Shown: in pieces, positions 1-10,628 of the stretch
Layout: each line of letters begins with the position of its first letter
Numbering within the stretch: position 1 is the stretch's first letter
Notes under the pieces: generated by a model
The model's database searches: none
What the model was told of the DNA's origin: nothing
Seen by the model: only the letters and a program-made list of their open reading frames with translations
Source: Ligustrum vulgare
Lineage: Eukaryota > Streptophyta > Magnoliopsida > Lamiales > Oleaceae
Assembly: GCA_963555705.1 (NCBI GenBank)
Contig: OY743169.1
Location: forward strand, 8,866,014 to 8,930,013
Length of the DNA: 64,000 nt
Direction of reading: 5' to 3'
Made by a program: the position numbers and the translations under genes

Positions 1-1299
1 GTATTCTTACTCTCGAGACACCCCTCTAATTTCCTAGGATTTTCCTTAATGTTTAAATCTTGTGTGTACCTCAAAGGTTCCAGGTGGTAGATTACGGAGT
101 ATTCTTACTCTCGAAACACACCTCTTTGAAGGTTTCTTTATTTCCTCAAAAGGTCAGAGGTGGTAGGATACGGCTACTCCGGAAACACATCTCTCAATTT
201 GAGGAATTTCCCATGTTGCTTTCTTTTGCTTTTGCGTGTTTCATGTATTTCCTTTCTAGGGTGACTCTTGTGTGTTCTCCTTATGAGAAAATAATAATAT
301 TTCTGTTATCATCTACTAAATCTCGTTTGTGATGTAAATGAACTTGTATGTCTAACCTCAATTCTCTTAGTGATTGCATACCATACTATGCTCTTAACTC
401 CAAACGATAAAATTCTAGGCAGAGTTTTCCTTTGAAATTTGGACTTAATCCAAATCGTAAGCATACTTCATAACTCACAATTATAAATAATTCCACATTT
501 GATCACAACGATCTAAAAATTGACCACAATTTCATCAAACTTCAATATCATAAAAAAATATTCCAGAAAATCAATTCATAATTCCTCAACATAGAAATTT
601 CAAATCATAGTCGTCAATATCACAATATCACTTCCTTCAATACCTTAATTGGCTCAAAAGATTACTCATACTTATATTTATAAGTCATAAATCATATTCC
701 CAAAATTTAATCACAAGGCCAAAGTTCATAATAAATTTCTCTTCAATATAGAGGCATAATTCACTTACTCAACATAATATCCATTACTTAATTCCCAATA
801 ACCAAATCTTTAAATCTCTAACTTCATAATGCTTCTCATAAAAGTCTCATTAAAATCATATCACTTATAATCTTAACATCTCATAAAAATTCATAAAATT
901 GGCTCGCTATTTCTCATTAAATCTAAATGATAGATAATCTGAACATATTTCTAGTCCTTTCTGTTGACTTCTCATACTTAGTGCCATGTCTAAAATCAAT
1001 TATGCAAAGTCCATTTAGGGCTCATCATTTCTAACCTTGACGACAAAGATTATTTTGAAAATCATTCGTAAATCATATTTTTTTTTTCATTATACTAAAC
1101 ACTCGTTTTCTTTCTGAAATTTTTTTTTTTTTTTTTTTTTCAGAATTGAAATTTGAAGAGTGGTACCAATAATCATCCACAGTTTTTCCTTACTTTTAAG
1201 CAAAGGTAGTGATAAAGGGATAAATTATTGTACGAATTCATTATTAATTTTGTTTGTTTAATATATTATTCCATATATTTTTTTTTTGGCAAAAATTAC

Positions 1300-1817
1300 G
1301 AACCAACTTAATTTCTAATTGAGTCAATCTTACTAAGCTTAATATGCACCAAAATTCATATAAATATCCTCTCTGTCTCATGATTCTACATTGAAAAGAA
1401 TAAAAAAATTGAGTCTTCTATCAATTTATATCATACTCAACATGTATATTTCACTTAAAGATTCATAACATATGAATATTTCATACTTAACATGTCTTAA
1501 TAAAATCGTAAATGACTTGCAAAGCATATAACATACCTGGTTCGAGGAGTCAATACGTGGAGAGTGACATAGTAGAGTGATGAGTTAAAATATTTCATAA
1601 AAAAATAATTATTAATCATTTCGCATCTTTACATAAGATTGGGCCTAATTAACCCAAATAAAAATTTATCGTCAAATCTTATTTTCCTTTAGTCCTCGAA
1701 CTTCTAGAAATTTATCAAAGACATCAATATAACATCATATCACTAACTAATTATATTCCATAAAATTTTCAGGACATTACAAGCTCCCTTGCTTAAAATG
1801 AATTTTGTCCTTGAAAT
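1300..1817 (-). mobile_element. Remnant of a second chromovirus 3' end inside the array unit
   Basis: The minus strand has a tail reading NFKDKIHFKQGSL then a stop (1777-1818). It overlaps a TGTAATGTCC start that looks like the 5' edge of a different LTR running left; I cannot fix its far end. This repeats the pol-tail/LTR junction seen at 4062-4103 in diverged form, so the internal region appears to be a composite of at least two elements. Equivalent segments are near 7825-8342 and 14346-14865. Confidence 0.4.
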
Positions 1818-1879
1818 TCGCGCATCAAATTTCATCATGCTTTTCAAAATCATAACCATACTTGACATGTGAAAATTCA

Positions 1880-1958
1880 ACTTTTTTTTTTTTTTGAATA
1901 GTGATTTCGTTCACTGTTCATCATGAATAGCACGTCGTTTTACTGTTCACGTGAATAG

Positions 1959-2012
<54 letters not shown>
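1880..2012. repeat. Poly-T tract and CACTATTC/GAATAGTG inverted motifs
   Basis: Copies of gaatagtga and actgttca motifs in both orientations, with a cacgtga centre, lie next to a homopolymer run of more than 50 T (about 1960-2011). In element orientation this is a long poly-A just downstream of the primer site. Homopolymer length differs slightly among units (near 8488-8536 and 15018-15058). Confidence 0.6.
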
Positions 2013-2015
<3 letters not shown>

Positions 2016-2058
2016 AATAAAATTTCAAAAATCTACAGAATCGTTTTTAAAACTCTTT

Positions 2059-2070
2059 GCTCTGATACCA
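2059..2070 (-). other. Primer binding site (initiator Met-tRNA), array copy 1
   Basis: The minus strand reads TGGTATCAGAGC, the standard complement of the plant initiator Met-tRNA 3' end, 2 bp inside LTR copy 1. It sets the direction of reverse transcription and therefore the orientation of the element. Confidence 0.85.
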
Positions 2071-2589
2071 ACTGTGACGACCCGAATTCTCGACCATTCG
2101 AGTGCCACTAAAAGTGACTCATATCATATTATCGAGACTTAAATAGTAATGTAAAATTATTCAAAAGAATAATTAGAATCCCATAATTTTATTTGTGAAT
2201 AAAAATAGAACATAATTTTCTTACATAAAGTTCAACATAATTATCTCATCAATCTTAACCACTTTTGCCACTTCCATGTTGACCGCCTCGAACCTTCAAT
2301 TATCTGAAAATGGTAAATATCGTGGAGTGAGATTTATAAAATCCCAGTAAGTATACCAAGCATAAATTTTCTTTTGAAAGCATATGGATCATTTTCATCA
2401 TAACATAGGATAGGATCGAAATACTCATAAACATAGGGAGACACAAGAATTTTACCGAACTTAAATGGCAAGAATTCTTATGTGTAGCGCTACTAAACTC
2501 CGGTCCCCTTAGCATAATCATAAACATATCATATGGGACCCATAGCAATCTTGTGAGATTGATTTCATAGCAATGATCCAAACATTTTC

Positions 2590-2985
2590 GTAAAAACATA
2601 ATGTATATTTACTTTTCATAAAAACATACTTACTTTTCTTAAAAACATAAGGTATTTTACTTTTCATAAAAACATACTTACTTTTCTTAAAAACATAAGG
2701 TGTATTTACCTTTCATAAAAACATACTTACTTTTCATAAAAATATAAGGTATACTTACTTTTCATAAAAACATAAGGTAATACCTTTCATAAAAACATAC
2801 TTACTTTTCATAAAAACATAAGGTATATTTACCTTTCATAAAAACATACTTACTTTTCTTAAAAACATAAGATATACTTACTTGTCATAAAAACATACTT
2901 ACTTTTCATAAAAACATAAGGTGTATTTACCTTTCATAAAAACATACTTACTTTTCATAAAAACATAAGATATACTTACCTTTTA
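2590..2985. repeat. Minisatellite of about 24/48 bp inside the LTR
   Basis: Imperfect tandem copies of a module of about 24 bp (ttttcataaaaacata followed by cttac or aggtatattta) alternate to give a period near 48-50 bp. The same block occurs in the other LTRs at about 9115-9510 and 15637-16032. No coding potential. Confidence 0.8.
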
Positions 2986-3206
2986 AAAGATTAAAATGAA
3001 GTGTAGTAGTAAATGGACCAAAACTTTCTTGACCACCTTGAATTTCTCTTACTTGTGGATTTTGTCAAGAGATTGGAAATAAGTGTATATGTGTAGAGTT
3101 GTGTGTAAAAGAGATGGGTTTAAATAGATGTATAAAGTTGGCATATTGTAAACATAATCATTCAATTCTATTAATTTTAACACATCATTTTCTTAAAGTA
3201 AAGCAC

Positions 3207-3767
3207 CATTCATATACTTTTCCATATTTATACAAATAATATGCTCTTCATGATTATATATAATGGAGTATACAAATCATTCATATACTTTTCCATATTT
3301 ATACAAATATTATGCTCTTCATGATTACATATAATGGAGTCTTATCAATCATTCATATACTTTTCCATATTTATACAAATATTATGCTCTTCATGATTAT
3401 TTATAATGGAGTATATAAATCATTCATATACTTTTCCATATTTATACAAATATTATGCTCTTCATGATTACATATAATGGAGTCTTATCAATCATTCATA
3501 TACTTTTCCATATTTATACAAATATTATGCTCTTCATGATTACATATAATGGAGTATATAAATCATTCATATACTTTTCCATATTTATACAAATATTATG
3601 CTCTTCATGATTACATATAATGGAGTCTTATCAATCATTCATATACTTTTCCATATTTATACAAATATTATGCTCTTCATGATTATATATAATGGAGTAT
3701 ATAAATCATTCATATACTTTTCCATATTTATACAAATATTATGCTCTTCATGATTACATATAATGGA
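3207..3767. repeat. 71/72-bp minisatellite with 143-bp dimer structure inside the LTR
   Basis: There are eight tandem monomers starting cattcatatacttttccat, with starts at 3207, 3278, 3350, 3421, 3493, 3564, 3636 and 3707. Monomers alternate 71 and 72 bp, because the linker after taatggagt is alternately of the tatacaaat/tatataaat and cttatcaat type. The higher-order unit is therefore a 143-bp dimer repeated four times. The same block is at 9732-10292 and 16254-16814 in the other LTRs. Confidence 0.88.
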
Positions 3768-4061
3768 ACCTCCCATGCTTGCATATATTTTCTTAATTTC
3801 AATAATAAAAGTAATTTTTGTATAAATAAATATTGGGATAACATTGAATTAAGTACTTGGACTTAATATACTTTAAATCAAGAGAATGGAGATATTTTTA
3901 GAAATTCGGAATTTAATTTAAAATCGAACGATCTCGATTATTTCTTGACTTGGCTATACGAATACGTCGTGGCGTTAACTTAATAAAAATGGGTGAAATA
4001 GTAGCGACACGATTTTCTATTAAAATAATTATTAATCGCGTAAAATTTCTTGGTCGCTACA

Positions 4062-4103
4062 AACTTACCCCCTTAAAATAATTTCGTCCTCGAAATTAAT
4101 CTT
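4062..4103 (-). pseudogene. Polypurine tract and last codons of a chromovirus polyprotein
   Basis: On the minus strand the last sense codons read NFEDEIILRG then a stop (TAA at 4065-4067), overlapping the polypurine tract TTTTAAGGGGGTAAG directly before the LTR start TGTAGCGACC. A short NFEDE-like tail touching the polypurine tract is typical of plant Ty3/gypsy chromoviruses. It is the only gag-pol trace seen next to this LTR and shows that the element derives from an autonomous chromovirus. The identical segment recurs at 10587-10628. Confidence 0.65.
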
Positions 4104-4994
4104 ACTTGATCTTATGATTTCTGAACACTTAATCAGAATCTCTTCTTCTTCTTCTTATGTAGCATCATCGCTACCATATTTAACCCAACCATATATTAAC
4201 CCACTGGACTTTGACTAAATGCATCAATTTGTTTTCTTAAGACATGGACTTTTCTATCAATAATAGACATATGTCTACTCATAAATTCTTCTGAATCAAA
4301 ATGAAAATTCCCAATCGTATGTGATATTTCATCATATCTTGTAGTATTCATGTAACTTGTCATTTATCATCGTATCATGTGACCTCAAATATTAGTATTA
4401 ATATCTCTAAAATTTCAATAAATCTTTACTAACATATCATACCATAATAATTTGTCATTTCTTCTTATCACCAAATATCCCAAAATAATTAAAACGATTA
4501 CCTGAATATTCTCTATGTAATATACCCAAACATGTTATTCACATATCAACATAATCATCAGTTTATCTTTCCAATATTTGTAACCCAAAATTTCTGCAAA
4601 ATTCAATAAACAAATATCTCCCAAATAATTAAAATTCTTAACTCAAATATCATAACATTTCCCGTAAGGTATTCCTTTCACTTGCACAAACTTATTAATC
4701 CTGATTCAATACAGTCCTTATTTCACTTTCACGTATCCCCGTATTATTTCTATACCTTGATTATTATATCAAAATATCAGTACCCAAAATCCAAGAAAAT
4801 ATTCCATATCTCAAATCCCGTCATCATCAAATCTTCCTTTTATCAAGAAAGTAAACGGCGCATAAACTCTTGTTCCCTCTTTTCCATTATTCTATTCCGC
4901 GCTTTCTTGCTGGAATCAATATCACGCAGATTCCCTCCGATCCTTAATGCTTTTAAATAGTTCATGCTGGGAAGAGGTTAGATCCATCAAAAAC

Positions 4995-5546
4995 ATGGAT
5001 ATCCTTCTTACAAACATTCGCAAGTATTATTCCAGTCTTCCAATGAATGATCTGAGGAAAATTTATCGAATAAGACTCGAAAGATTGAGGTTGCTGATGG
5101 CTCATGGTGTTTCAGAAGATGTTCGCTGGTTGATCGAAGCAAAGGTTCGACTATCTGGTGAATTACCTATGACATTTCCAAAGCACATGCCTGGTTTAGG
5201 CAAAAGCATCTTCGCAAAGAAACGAAGAGCAAAAAGGCTGAATGGTTGCTACAAATGTGCTCGTTGGAACTGTGATACTCGTTGCAAAACAGTAGGATAT
5301 TCTTCTACTAATCGGGATGATAAAATCAAATTCATAAAGGGTGGACTGAGTAAGGAGTCTTTGGATGATATTCGACTGACTCTTGAGACGCACCCAAGTG
5401 GTTATGTGCAACGTGAACTTCTCTCCTTATACGCTCAGTTTAACGAGGACAAAAATCGTTATAGTCTCCAAAATATAATAGCAAAAGATCCTGTTTGCCA
5501 GTCTGTTTTACAAAATGAGGCTTCTGGCAGTTCAACAATGATATAA
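4995..5546 (+). CDS. Small basic Cys-rich protein, viral nucleic-acid-binding-protein-like (array copy 1)
   Basis: Intact 183-residue ORF. I chose the ATG at 4995 because its context (aacATGG) is strong; an in-frame ATG at 4947 would add 16 residues but has a weak context. The N-terminal half is rich in charged helical segments. Residues 75-81 form a basic run (KKRRAKR), directly followed by a Cys cluster, C85-X2-C88-X4-C93-X3-C97. A basic run followed by a C-X2-C cluster resembles the nucleic-acid-binding proteins of carlaviruses and relatives (Betaflexiviridae, Pfam Viral_NABP), which bind RNA and often suppress silencing. The match is from memory and short, so a host or transposon zinc-knuckle protein remains possible. 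The ORF is antisense to its host retroelement, 296 bp upstream of a LOG ORF on the same strand, and identical in both complete array units. Confidence 0.6.
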   Translation: MDILLTNIRKYYSSLPMNDLRKIYRIRLERLRLLMAHGVSEDVRWLIEAKVRLSGELPMTFPKHMPGLGKSIFAKKRRAKRLNGCYKCARWNCDTRCKTVGYSSTNRDDKIKFIKGGLSKESLDDIRLTLETHPSGYVQRELLSLYAQFNEDKNRYSLQNIIAKDPVCQSVLQNEASGSSTMI

Positions 5547-5756
5547 GGTAAATCTCTTGATACACATTTAAAATATTTTGCTGTTTTCTTTCACGCGTTT
5601 TGGAAATAAAATATATTTTCCTTTCTCGAGTTTTGATAAAGCTGGAAATAAATCACCGAAAGGTGATATCTTTGGTAAAACAGTCAAAAGTTGGCCGATT
5701 TTGTCAAAAGTAAATCTTTACTTTTTCATAATCAATCAAAAACAGTAAATTTTTTC

Positions 5757-5770
5757 GGCTTTAAATAGCC
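5757..5770 (+). promoter_or_regulatory. TATA-like box upstream of LOG copy 1
   Basis: The sequence ggctttaaatagcc lies 73 bp before the LOG ATG and contains a good plant TATA-like core, TTTAAATA, in a small inverted repeat (GGCT/AGCC). Further upstream are two perfect inverted repeats, atcaccGAAAggtgat at 5652-5667 and aaaagtaaa-tc-tttactttt near 5707-5726. A similar TTTTAAATAG sits shortly before the first cargo ORF (about 4950). The equivalent box in copy 2 is at 12282-12295. The promoter role is inferred from position only. Confidence 0.4.
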
Positions 5771-5842
5771 AAACATATTTCATAGTTCAGGCATCCCAAA
5801 ATCACATCTTCTTTGTAAGTTTTCTCTTGTATACTATCAAAG

Positions 5843-6496
5843 ATGGAAGCACCAAAACCTCGACAGATCAAAACTATTTGTGTATTTTGTGGATCAAAAG
5901 TGGGGAAAGGCTTCAGTTATCTAGAAGCGGCCGTAGATCTTGGAAAGAAACTGGGGGAAAAAGGTATCACTCTTGTGTATGGGGGTGGTAGCAGTGGTCT
6001 AATGGGTTGTGTTTCCCAATCTGCTCTTGCAGAGAAATCAAAAGTAATCGGTGTCATACCTGTCCCTTTGGTAGATGTTGCAGGCAAAACACGAGGGCAT
6101 GAAGTTCAAACCTTATCCATCCATGAACGCATAACTTGTATGCTATATGGTTCTGATGCCTTTATAGCCCTGCCCGGAGGTTTTGGTACCTTAGAAGAAA
6201 TCTTTAACATTACCTCGTGGGCTCAACTAGATCTCCATACTAAGCCTATTGGGCTTCTGAATGTTAACAATTTCTTTGATGGTTTGTTAACCTTTCTTGA
6301 TTATGTTGTGGAACAGGGATTCATCTCTCCATTTTCCAGAAGGCTTCTTATTTCTGCTCCTACTATTGATGAACTACTGGATAAACTGCAGTCATATATC
6401 TCAATACAAGATCCAGCAGGGGTTAAGATAGATTGGTCGCAAGGAAGGGGAATCAAGCGAAAATGGAGTCCGGTTAATGTAAACTTAACTTTATGA
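5843..6496 (+). CDS. LOG-like: LOG-like cytokinin riboside 5'-monophosphate phosphoribohydrolase, intronless (array copy 1)
   Basis: A 217-residue ORF, full length for the plant LONELY GUY family. LOG enzymes remove ribose 5'-phosphate from cytokinin nucleotides to release active free-base cytokinin in the cytosol. Visible features are the N-terminal CVFCGS segment (13-18), the nucleotide-binding GGGSSGLMG (47-55), the signature PGGFGTLEE (111-119, family pattern PGGxGTxxE) and the conserved GLLNV and GFISP segments. Arg96, at the position of the catalytic Arg, is kept, but the normally following Lys is Ile97 and the surrounding helix is divergent. Plant LOG genes normally have several introns; this one has none, so it looks like a retrocopy. 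The ATG context (aagATGG) is strong. It lies antisense inside an LTR retroelement, downstream of the Cys-rich ORF. Confidence 0.88.
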   Translation: MEAPKPRQIKTICVFCGSKVGKGFSYLEAAVDLGKKLGEKGITLVYGGGSSGLMGCVSQSALAEKSKVIGVIPVPLVDVAGKTRGHEVQTLSIHERITCMLYGSDAFIALPGGFGTLEEIFNITSWAQLDLHTKPIGLLNVNNFFDGLLTFLDYVVEQGFISPFSRRLLISAPTIDELLDKLQSYISIQDPAGVKIDWSQGRGIKRKWSPVNVNLTL

Positions 6497-6506
6497 ATCT
6501 TAGAAT

Positions 6507-6722
6507 AGGTGGGGGTAGAGTACGGAGTATTCTTACTCTCGAGACACCCCTCTAATTTCCTAGGATTTTCCTTAATGTTTAAATCTTGTGTGTACCTCAA
6601 AGGTTCCAGGTGGTAGATTACGGAGTATTCTTACTCTCGAAACACACCTCTTTGAAGGTTTCTTTATTTCCTCAAAAGGTCAGAGGTGGTAGGATACGGC
6701 TACTCCGGAAACACATCTCTCA
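6507..6722 (+). repeat. Three serial stem-loop repeats directly after the LOG stop codon
   Basis: Three related segments (about 6509-6552, 6607-6649 and 6684-6720) follow the LOG stop. Each has a G-rich 5' arm (ggtggggg, aggtggta, gaggtggta), a tacgg core and a pyrimidine-rich closing arm (acacccctc, cacacctc, cacatctc). In the first two the inner arms are gagta/tactc; in the third the inner pairing is cgg/ccg. The bases change but a hairpin is kept, which suggests a structured RNA or DNA element. The same block is at 13032-13247, and its end is at 1-196 in the partial left unit. Confidence 0.5.
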
Positions 6723-8484
6723 ATTTGAGGAATTTCCCATGTTGCTTTCTTTTGCTTTTGCGTGTTTCATGTATTTCCTTTCTAGGGTGACTCTTGTGTG
6801 TTCTCCTTATGAGAAAATAATAATATTTCTGTTATCATCTACTAAATCTCGTTTGTGATGTAAATGAACTTGTATGTCTAACCTCAATTCTCTTAGTGAT
6901 TGCATACCATACTATGCTCTTAACTCCAAACGATAAAATTCTAGGCAGAGTTTTCCTTTGAAATTTGGACTTAATCCAAATCGTAAGCATACTTCATAAC
7001 TCACAATTATAAATAATTCCACATTTGATCACAACGATCTAAAAATTGACCACAATTTCATCAAACTTCAATATCATAAAAAAATATTCCAGAAAATCAA
7101 TTCATAATTCCTCAACATAGAAATTTCAAATCATAGTCGTCAATATCACAATATCACTTCCTTCAATACCTTAATTGGCTCAAAAGATTACTCATACTTA
7201 TATTTATAAGTCATAAATCATATTCCCAAAATTTAATCACAAGGCCAAAGTTCATAATAAATTTCTCTTCAATATAGAGGCATAATTCACTTACTCAACA
7301 TAATATCCATTACTTAATTCCCAATAACCAAATCTTTAAATCTCTAACTTCATAATGCTTCTCATAAAAGTCTCATTAAAATCATATCACTTATAATCTT
7401 AACATCTCATAAAAATTCATAAAATTGGCTCGCTATTTCTCATTAAATCTAAATGATAGATAATCTGAACATATTTCTAGTCCTTTCTGTTGACTTCTCA
7501 TACTTAGTGCCATGTCTAAAATCAATTATGCAAAGTCCATTTAGGGCTCATCATTTCTAACCTTGACGACAAAGATTATTTTGAAAATCATTCGTAAATC
7601 ATATTTTTTTTTTCATTATACTAAACACTCGTTTTCTTTCTGAAATTTTTTTTTTTTTTTTTTTTTCAGAATTGAAATTTGAAGAGTGGTACCAATAATC
7701 ATCCACAGTTTTTCCTTACTTTTAAGCAAAGGTAGTGATAAAGGGATAAATTATTGTACGAATTCATTATTAATTTTGTTTGTTTAATATATTATTCCAT
7801 ATATTTTTTTTTTGGCAAAAATTACGAACCAACTTAATTTCTAATTGAGTCAATCTTACTAAGCTTAATATGCACCAAAATTCATATAAATATCCTCTCT
7901 GTCTCATGATTCTACATTGAAAAGAATAAAAAAATTGAGTCTTCTATCAATTTATATCATACTCAACATGTATATTTCACTTAAAGATTCATAACATATG
8001 AATATTTCATACTTAACATGTCTTAATAAAATCGTAAATGACTTGCAAAGCATATAACATACCTGGTTCGAGGAGTCAATACGTGGAGAGTGACATAGTA
8101 GAGTGATGAGTTAAAATATTTCATAAAAAAATAATTATTAATCATTTCGCATCTTTACATAAGATTGGGCCTAATTAACCCAAATAAAAATTTATCGTCA
8201 AATCTTATTTTCCTTTAGTCCTCGAACTTCTAGAAATTTATCAAAGACATCAATATAACATCATATCACTAACTAATTATATTCCATAAAATTTTCAGGA
8301 CATTACAAGCTCCCTTGCTTAAAATGAATTTTGTCCTTGAAATTCGCGCATCAAATTTCATCATGCTTTTCAAAATCATAACCATACTTGACATGTGAAA
8401 ATTCAACTTTTTTTTTTTTTTGAATAGTGATTTCGTTCACTGTTCATCATGAATAGCACGTCGTTTTACTGTTCACGTGAATAG

Positions 8485-8540
<56 letters not shown>

Positions 8541-8583
8541 AATAAAATTTCAAAAATCTACAGAATCGTTTTTAAAACTCTTT

Positions 8584-8595
8584 GCTCTGATACCA
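8584..8595 (-). other. Primer binding site, array copy 2
   Basis: The same TGGTATCAGAGC motif on the minus strand, 2 bp inside LTR copy 2. Confidence 0.85.
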
Positions 8596-8597
8596 AC

Positions 8598-10586
8598 TGT
8601 GACGACCCGAATTCTCGACCATTCGAGTGCCACTAAAAGTGACTCATATCATATTATCGAGACTTAAATAGTAATGTAAAATTATTCAAAAGAATAATTA
8701 GAATCCCATAATTTTATTTGTGAATAAAAATAGAACATAATTTTCTTACATAAAGTTCAACATAATTATCTCATCAATCTTAACCACTTTTGCCACTTCC
8801 ATGTTGACCGCCTCGAACCTTCAATTATCTGAAAATGGTAAATATCGTGGAGTGAGATTTATAAAATCCCAGTAAGTATACCAAGCATAAATTTTCTTTT
8901 GAAAGCATATGGATCATTTTCATCATAACATAGGATAGGATCGAAATACTCATAAACATAGGGAGACACAAGAATTTTACCGAACTTAAATGGCAAGAAT
9001 TCTTATGTGTAGCGCTACTAAACTCCGGTCCCCTTAGCATAATCATAAACATATCATATGGGACCCATAGCAATCTTGTGAGATTGATTTCATAGCAATG
9101 ATCCAAACATTTTCGTAAAAACATAATGTATATTTACTTTTCATAAAAACATACTTACTTTTCTTAAAAACATAAGGTATTTTACTTTTCATAAAAACAT
9201 ACTTACTTTTCTTAAAAACATAAGGTGTATTTACCTTTCATAAAAACATACTTACTTTTCATAAAAATATAAGGTATACTTACTTTTCATAAAAACATAA
9301 GGTAATACCTTTCATAAAAACATACTTACTTTTCATAAAAACATAAGGTATATTTACCTTTCATAAAAACATACTTACTTTTCTTAAAAACATAAGATAT
9401 ACTTACTTGTCATAAAAACATACTTACTTTTCATAAAAACATAAGGTGTATTTACCTTTCATAAAAACATACTTACTTTTCATAAAAACATAAGATATAC
9501 TTACCTTTTAAAAGATTAAAATGAAGTGTAGTAGTAAATGGACCAAAACTTTCTTGACCACCTTGAATTTCTCTTACTTGTGGATTTTGTCAAGAGATTG
9601 GAAATAAGTGTATATGTGTAGAGTTGTGTGTAAAAGAGATGGGTTTAAATAGATGTATAAAGTTGGCATATTGTAAACATAATCATTCAATTCTATTAAT
9701 TTTAACACATCATTTTCTTAAAGTAAAGCACCATTCATATACTTTTCCATATTTATACAAATAATATGCTCTTCATGATTATATATAATGGAGTATACAA
9801 ATCATTCATATACTTTTCCATATTTATACAAATATTATGCTCTTCATGATTACATATAATGGAGTCTTATCAATCATTCATATACTTTTCCATATTTATA
9901 CAAATATTATGCTCTTCATGATTATTTATAATGGAGTATATAAATCATTCATATACTTTTCCATATTTATACAAATATTATGCTCTTCATGATTACATAT
10001 AATGGAGTCTTATCAATCATTCATATACTTTTCCATATTTATACAAATATTATGCTCTTCATGATTACATATAATGGAGTATATAAATCATTCATATACT
10101 TTTCCATATTTATACAAATATTATGCTCTTCATGATTACATATAATGGAGTCTTATCAATCATTCATATACTTTTCCATATTTATACAAATATTATGCTC
10201 TTCATGATTATATATAATGGAGTATATAAATCATTCATATACTTTTCCATATTTATACAAATATTATGCTCTTCATGATTACATATAATGGAACCTCCCA
10301 TGCTTGCATATATTTTCTTAATTTCAATAATAAAAGTAATTTTTGTATAAATAAATATTGGGATAACATTGAATTAAGTACTTGGACTTAATATACTTTA
10401 AATCAAGAGAATGGAGATATTTTTAGAAATTCGGAATTTAATTTAAAATCGAACGATCTCGATTATTTCTTGACTTGGCTATACGAATACGTCGTGGCGT
10501 TAACTTAATAAAAATGGGTGAAATAGTAGCGACACGATTTTCTATTAAAATAATTATTAATCGCGTAAAATTTCTTGGTCGCTACA
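8598..10586 (-). repeat. LTR copy 2 of the tandem retroelement array
   Basis: This 1989-bp LTR lies 6525 bp from copy 1 and looks identical to it over the stretches compared. Its termini are the same TGTGACGACC and GGTCGCTACA (plus strand). It is shared between two internal regions, which shows a tandem array rather than separate insertions. Confidence 0.88.
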
Positions 10587-10628
10587 AACTTACCCCCTTA
10601 AAATAATTTCGTCCTCGAAATTAATCTT
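10587..10628 (-). pseudogene. Polypurine tract and polyprotein tail, second array copy
   Basis: Identical to the segment at 4062-4103: a minus-strand NFEDE-type tail, a stop and a G5 purine tract touching the LTR border at 10586. Confidence 0.63.

Larger units (their letters stand above)
2073..4061 (-). repeat. LTR copy 1 of the tandem retroelement array
   Basis: This is a 1989-bp LTR. The plus strand starts TGTGACGACCCG and ends GGTCGCTACA, so in element orientation it starts TGTAGCGACC and ends GGGTCGTCACA. It contains two minisatellite blocks. It is the 5' LTR of the leftmost, partial internal region and the 3' LTR of the 4062-8597 internal region. Confidence 0.88.

Noticed and set aside
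60..332. Open frame of 90 codons repeated in each array unit (also 6586-6858 and 13111-13383)
   Set aside because: It covers the stem-loop repeats after LOG, has no domain, and its repetition only reflects the array.
2300..2599. 99-codon minus-strand open frame inside the LTRs
   Set aside because: It lies within LTR sequence next to a minisatellite, with no recognisable motif; recurrence is due to the LTR copies.
2590..3767. Possible CRISPR-like array of regularly spaced repeats
   Set aside because: The repeats are contiguous minisatellites without unique spacers, in a plant LTR.
3207..3767. Centromeric satellite
   Set aside because: Only eight monomers per block and strictly inside an LTR; nothing in the window shows an independent satellite array.
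4682..4960. 92-codon plus-strand open frame just before the Cys-rich ORF
   Set aside because: Composition is that of translated AT-rich DNA, with no domain and no sensible start context. It could at most be leader sequence.
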